A stretch of 64,000 nucleotides of DNA from Tipula vernalis (taxonomy: Eukaryota; Arthropoda; Insecta; Diptera; Tipulidae): positions 146,188,091 to 146,252,090 of the forward strand of contig OY282560.1 of NCBI GenBank assembly GCA_958295665.1, in the 5' to 3' direction. Positions 59,006 to 64,000 of the stretch are shown here, in pieces. The notes beneath the pieces are model-generated. The model worked only from the letters and a program-made list of their open reading frames with translations. It was not told where the DNA came from and ran no database searches. Positions within the stretch are counted from its first letter, which is position 1, and the number at the start of each line of letters is the position of its first letter. The position numbers and the translations under genes were made by a program.

Positions 59006-61735
59006 GACGATTTATTCAAAAATATTTAAAACGACATAAAATATAAAAGTGACAAACAAGGTTCAAGCTATTTTTATATCCTTTATATTAACTTCACCTG
59101 CTTGATTGCTTGCTTGAATGTTCTTACGATCTTCAAGTTCAAAATTGACCCACTTCCCGTGATCCTCTCGCGCTGAAATTTTGCACATCGACTTTTGTCA
59201 CCTAACAATACTTTTTGGCAAAATTTCAGTTCGATCAACATACTATAACTAAGTTTTTTCTTTAATTTTCAATTTAAAAAATTCAATCTAGTAGTGTTCC
59301 AAGTGTTTCTTCAAGTAAGTTTAAAATTCAAATTTGTTTTTTGAATGACCCTTACTCATTGAATTTTAAATTTTAGTTATGGTGAAGAAGGTCGAAACTG
59401 AATTGCAATCGACCGAGTCTTATCATATAGTCAAAAACTTTGTTTTTACGGGTTGTGTGTTTTTTTTTAATTCTTAATTTTTTCACAAAATCATAAAATT
59501 TGTATGTAAATTAAAAACAGCTATTTAAGATAAAAAGTCTTATTAATCAAAATTATGACACTTGTAGATAATCTAAATACAATATAAGAAAATATAACTG
59601 AAAAGCATGACTCTGCTGAACCTTTAAAAATTGTAAACCCTTTTATGAAAATATTAATTACAATAAAGGATAAATTTGAATTTGAATATTTTCTTCTTAC
59701 GGAACAAACCATCGTGTAAAAAATAAAAAAATAAAAATACCCAAACCAGCGAATGTTTCCATAGTGGCAGCTTTACCAAGAGTCACTAACTGTGCACAAT
59801 AAATTAAATTATGCACAATGATTATATATTCCGCGAGAAACTTATATTAAAGTAACCGATACTAAGTACATTTATTTTCTACCCTCGATTAACCTTTCCC
59901 CCCAGACTTAATATTAGAACTCTTTCTTCCTTCGGAGAATGCGTTTACGGTAAGGACTAAACGATTAGGCTTTGCCATTGGCATATAACTTATAAAAATT
60001 TAAACTAAATATAAAAAACATCAATTCTTGAAGGCTCAACTCCCAATTCCGTTTAATCCTTCCTCGGCGTTTCTTCCTTATTCCTTTTCACAAGAAAAAA
60101 AAACAATTACATAAACATACAAATTATTATTCAATTAATAATATCAACAATTTTACCATAATGTATTTATATTCGGATACATACAAATCACATAGAGATG
60201 TTATCTAAAACATTCACAACCGTCACATTTATATTTCCACTAAACATCATCTAATTTTTCATCATGTAACATAACTCAGAATATTTTTTTTTTACCACTA
60301 CAGCACCACTCTTGTAAAATGAAATTTTTGTTTTGGTGTACATGTACACACTCGTATTTATAAATTAATGGCTAATTATAACATTACAGATTACACTATA
60401 TACCAACAACGCAAATAAACACAAGTCAACATTAAAAAAGAAAACCATAAAAACCATAACTAAAAACTTAAAAATTATAATAAAAAATCATAAAACTAAT
60501 GTAACAAGAATTTCATGTTTGGTATAATTTAATAAAAATAAATAAATAATCATATAATAGTAATTATAATTTTCTGTAGTTAGCTTTCTGCAAATAAATA
60601 AATAAAACTACTCACTCATTATTTCATATACATACATATGTATGTACGTACAATAGTACGAGTGAATACAAAACCCAAATGAAAATATTTATATGGAGCA
60701 CCCATCTACAACTACTACGACCCATTACGAATGAATTTTGAAATTGGAATGTAACAATTATAATGTCCTTTCAAATCCAAATGTGTGCCCTTTTTTCAAC
60801 TGGGTTTTGTTTCCTATCCATTACACAACACTGATTTATGATCTATTGTGTCAAATGATTTGTTAATATGTTAGAGAATTTAATTTTCTCTTATAATATA
60901 TCAAAAAACTATTGCTACTCGTACATATGTACATACATATATGTGTAAATGCAGGACTATGTGTGGGTGGAGGTATGGAACACAACTGTTTGTATTTTAT
61001 TATTATATATAGTATTTTGTGGGTGGTTAAATACAACGACAACATCAACAATGTGTGGTGGAGGACAAAACAAAAATTAAACTATTTAGCAGAGTGGTTC
61101 ATTTGATGGGAGTTTTGGGTAGGCAATAAATCTTTGCATAACATTTAAGTTTTCTGTACTTTGTTATTGTTGTACAATACATACTACTGTTTTACTCTGC
61201 TTTGGTTATTGTTTAATTTTTTTTTTGTTTGTTCTATGTAGTATATCGTTTAAACTTATTTTAACTTTTGTTTGGTGATACAATATACAGTCAGCATTTG
61301 TACAATATTTATATGGCAATTTATTAATGTAGTCCGCAGTTACTTTGATAATTTTTTACTTAAGGCTAAAAACTGTGTAGAGATTTCAAATATCAAAAGA
61401 AATTCAACGGGAAAATTAGAAAAAAAAAATCGCTACCTGGGATTGAAGGTGGTCTCACAAATAATATTTTCATTAATTACCTAGAACGATTTATGCCACA
61501 AATGTTATTCAAGATATGTATGTAGATCATGCATAGTACTATTAAATTACAACATTCTCAGGTAGACGTTTTTTTTAATACGAATTCATGTTTTAATCCT
61601 AATAGTCTATTACCACAAAACGCATTTTTGGTATTAAATTTGGTCTAAATTGTGGAGTCGGAGTTGTCATATCGATAAGAGTGTTGTGATGGTACTTACT
61701 ATGCTAGAATTTATCCACTTATTATAATAAAAAAT
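59006..61735. other. No gene recognised
   Basis: AT-rich. A CATA/TATG simple repeat with a palindromic ACATATGTATGTACGTAC lies near 60630-60655. Small frames carry no recognisable domain. Confidence 0.4.
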
Positions 61736-61739
61736 CATA

Positions 61740-62236
61740 TTATCAGAATTATTCTTAATGCTCCGCGTTTATGTGCTTCGTGGCCTTTATTGCATTCTTT
61801 GGAGATTCTTCCTTTTAAGCATTTATTTGTGTTAAAAATTAAGAAAGCATTTTTCATTATTAATGTCAATCAATCTACTAATTATTGTACAATTTGAGAA
61901 ATGTTCAGCTTATTCATCTTCAGAGATTAAAAATGATCAATTTTCAAAATTTGTTTTTAATTCTTGCTCCGAAAGTCTATAATAACCTTCCGGTTGAATT
62001 CAGAAATTGCCAGACACTTAATAAGTTTTCATCTGGCTTAATACTATTTTTGTTTAGTGATTCAAGTGTGAATGTGTAACATGACCAACTGTTAATATCG
62101 GCCAGTTAACAGAAATTATTTTATTCCCGGAGAGGCTTTGAACGGTCATATGTAGCCGGTTAGAGCTCAGTGGATTGGGGTGGGGTTTTCAAAGCATCAG
62201 GGAATCTTGTAAGACCGTGAGGACAAAAAAAAAAAA
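61740..62236 (+). mobile_element. CR1/Jockey-like LINE 3' end
   Basis: The frame 61885-62079 reads HLQRLKMINFQNLFLILAPK then VYNNLPVEFRNCQTLNKFSS, the C-terminal tail typical of LINEs of the CR1-like kind (K.YN.LP..IR....L..FK). A 3'UTR with GGAGAGGCTTTGAACGG and a poly(A) at about 62223-62236 follows. The upstream RT is gone. Same kind of tail as at 6.2-6.4 kb, but a different sequence family. Confidence 0.65.
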
Positions 62237-62775
62237 AAGAATACTGAAGGAGACAAAAAAACTAGGAAGGAAACAAGACAGGATCAACTCACCATATGGC
62301 TGCGAATACACTTACCAATTCATCTTAATACGCTCGGTTAGCGTCTCATGCTGAAAAGCAACACTTTACGAAAAGAACGAGAATGAACCGAAAAACCATC
62401 AAAAAAAACAAAAAAAATAGGAAACTCATAAAAAAAAATTTGAAAAAGAGAAGAGAGATAATTTTCTTTTAACTAATTTATTGCATTACAAAAAAAAAAC
62501 AAAGAAAGCAATAAAATCATGAATGAATAAATTTTAGAGAAATTAACTTAACCTAATGACGTCATGTGTAATACAAAGATGAGAGGAAAATATGAATGTG
62601 AATTTCTTCCTAAACTTTTCTAAAATCACAAAAACAAGAAATTGTGAGAATGTATGAGTGAAACTACGCATTAACGAATAAATTATACATTACTCAATAA
62701 GTAAAGGATATTCAACCTTTTGTATTGATACGTCTAAATATTATGTGTAATATTTTTTCAATATTCCATTATTAA
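62237..62775. other. No gene recognised
   Basis: A-rich flank between the LINE tail and the satellite, without supported features. Confidence 0.4.
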
Positions 62776-64000
62776 TTTCTGTATGATAATTTATGTTGAT
62801 AAAAATACTAATGTTCAATACCATACGTCGAATTTCCGAACGTTTTCCGATACTTAGAAACACCGGCCCAAAATCCTAAGTGTATTTTTGAGTACCTAAC
62901 TGTGAATGTAAACTAACAGAAAACATCATCATTTGAAAAGTTATAGTGACTAAAGGTGTTTAGTATAACAAAATCATATTACGGCTTCCGTATATGTCTT
63001 ACGTAAATTTCCCCAGCATTTTCCGCACCTTAGAAAAACCGGCCAAAAATACTAAGTATATTTTTGAGAAACTGTGAATGTAAACTAACAGAAAAACATC
63101 ACCGTTTGAAAAGTTGTAGAGACTAAGGGTGTTTAGTATAACAAAATCATATTACGGCTTCCGTATATGTCTTACGTAAATTTCCCCAGCATTTTCCGCA
63201 CCTTAGAAAAACCGGCCAAAAATACTAAGTATATTTTTGAGTAACTGTGAGTGTAAACTAACAGAAAAACATCATCGTTTGAAAAGTTGTAGAGACTAAG
63301 GGTGTTTAGTATAACAAAATCATATTACGGCTTCCGTATATGTCCTATGTAAATTTCCCAAGCATTTTCCGCAACTTAGAAAAACCGGCCAAAAATACTA
63401 AGTATATTTTTGAGTAACTGTGAATGTAAACTAACAGAAAAACATCACCGTTTGAAAAGTTGTAGAGACTAAGGGTGTTTAGTATAACAAAATCATATTA
63501 CGGTTTCCGTATATGTCCTACGTAAATTTCCCAAGCATTTTCCGCAACTTAGAAAAACCGGCCAAAAATACTAAGTATATTTTTGAGTAACTGTGAATGT
63601 AAACTAACAGAAAAACATCATCATTTGAAAAGTTGTAGAGACTAAGGGTGTTTAGTATAACAAAATCATATTACGGCTTCCGTATATGTCTTACGTAAAT
63701 TTCCCCAGCATTTTCCGCACCTTAGAAAAACCGGCCAAAAATACTAAGTATATTTTTGAGTAACTGTGAGTGTAAACTAACAGAAAAACATCATCGTTTG
63801 AAAAATTGTAGAGACTAAGGGTGTTTAGTATAACAAAATCATATTACGGCTTCCGTATATGTCCTATGTAAATTTCCCAAGCATTTTCCGCAACTTAGAA
63901 AAACCGGCCAAAAATACTAAGTATATTTTTGAGTAACTGTGAATGTAAACTAACAGAAAAACATCATCATTTGAAAAGTTGTAGAGACTAAGGGTGTTTA
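62776..64000 (+). repeat. 173-bp satellite array (continues beyond window)
   Basis: The word ACCGGCC recurs with its G at 62865, 63041, 63214, 63387, 63560, 63733 and 63906. The first spacing is 176; the other five are exactly 173. Each monomer contains TTTTGAGTAACTGTGA, AACATCATCGTTTGAAAAG, TTTAGTATAACAAAATCATA and TTCCGTATATGTC. The first monomer is the most diverged, as expected at an array edge. Two sub-types are seen: TTTCCCCAGC with GCACCTTAG, and TTTCCCAAGC with GCAACTTAG. Confidence 0.95.

Noticed and set aside
1..64000. CRISPR arrays, bacterial operons, prophage
   Set aside because: Spliced gene, LINEs, SINE and satellite show a eukaryotic genome; no direct-repeat/spacer arrays were seen.

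Overview
The window reads as AT-rich, repeat-laden DNA of an insect, most likely a dipteran. The clues are Jockey-clade LINEs, a LOA/R1-type LINE tail carrying a CCTAACCTAACCT string, BEL/Pao and Gypsy remnants, Tc1/mariner and hAT elements, a tRNA-derived SINE, and an intron-containing BAG6 homologue. Species cannot be told from the sequence. Only one intact host protein-coding gene is supported. Almost everything else is transposable-element debris, much of it nested.

Layout. 1-1116: 3' part of a Jockey LINE (family A), its beginning outside the window. 1485-1620: a short structured repeat that has a diverged partner at 48.64-48.79 kb. 1.95-6.54 kb: a CR1/Jockey-like LINE remnant split by a 2.7 kb element (about 2588-5307), which contains a tandem array that turns round on itself. 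6.89-7.37 kb: LOA/R1-like LINE tail. 7.7-13.0 kb: a block with inverted repeats, two opposed internally deleted mariner copies, a candidate promoter/5' exon (10.5 kb), a run of hairpins (10.74-11.22 kb), and PIF/Harbinger and Tc1/Tc3 fragments. 16.02-19.54 kb: a 5'-truncated Jockey LINE (family B) with a 46-bp target-site duplication. 20.0-20.96 kb: Gypsy integrase remnant. 21.49-22.11 kb: foldback MITE. 22.2-22.99 kb: a 12-bp minisatellite split by another foldback MITE. 25.43-27.39 kb: a near-perfect inverted duplication of a processed HYOU1/GRP170 3' fragment.

29.27-33.66 kb (minus strand, with a probable 5'UTR exon near 35.3 kb): a BAG6/Scythe gene whose seven coding exons join in phase to a 1123-residue protein with an N-terminal ubiquitin-like domain and the C-terminal BAG6 block. 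36.0-43.5 kb: a transposon nest. A BEL/Pao gag fragment is broken by a family-A Jockey LINE, whose ORF2 is split by a 2802-bp hAT element (perfect 8-bp TSD), which itself holds a mariner transposase remnant and a MITE. 43.58-46.88 kb: a second hAT element, 3304 bp, with an 8-bp TSD. 48.84-49.07 kb: tRNA-derived SINE with an 11-bp TSD. About 51.5-54.3 kb: decayed BEL/Pao gag-pol, followed by a full-length but dead Jockey LINE (family C, 54392-58993, 12-bp TSD). 61.74-62.24 kb: LINE 3' end. About 62.78 kb to the end: a 173-bp satellite array that runs out of the window.

The genes do not form a pathway. BAG6 (a chaperone for tail-anchored and mislocalised proteins) is an isolated host gene in a repeat sea. 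The observation most worth follow-up is the HYOU1 inverted duplication, which has the architecture of insect hairpin-RNA (endo-siRNA) loci.
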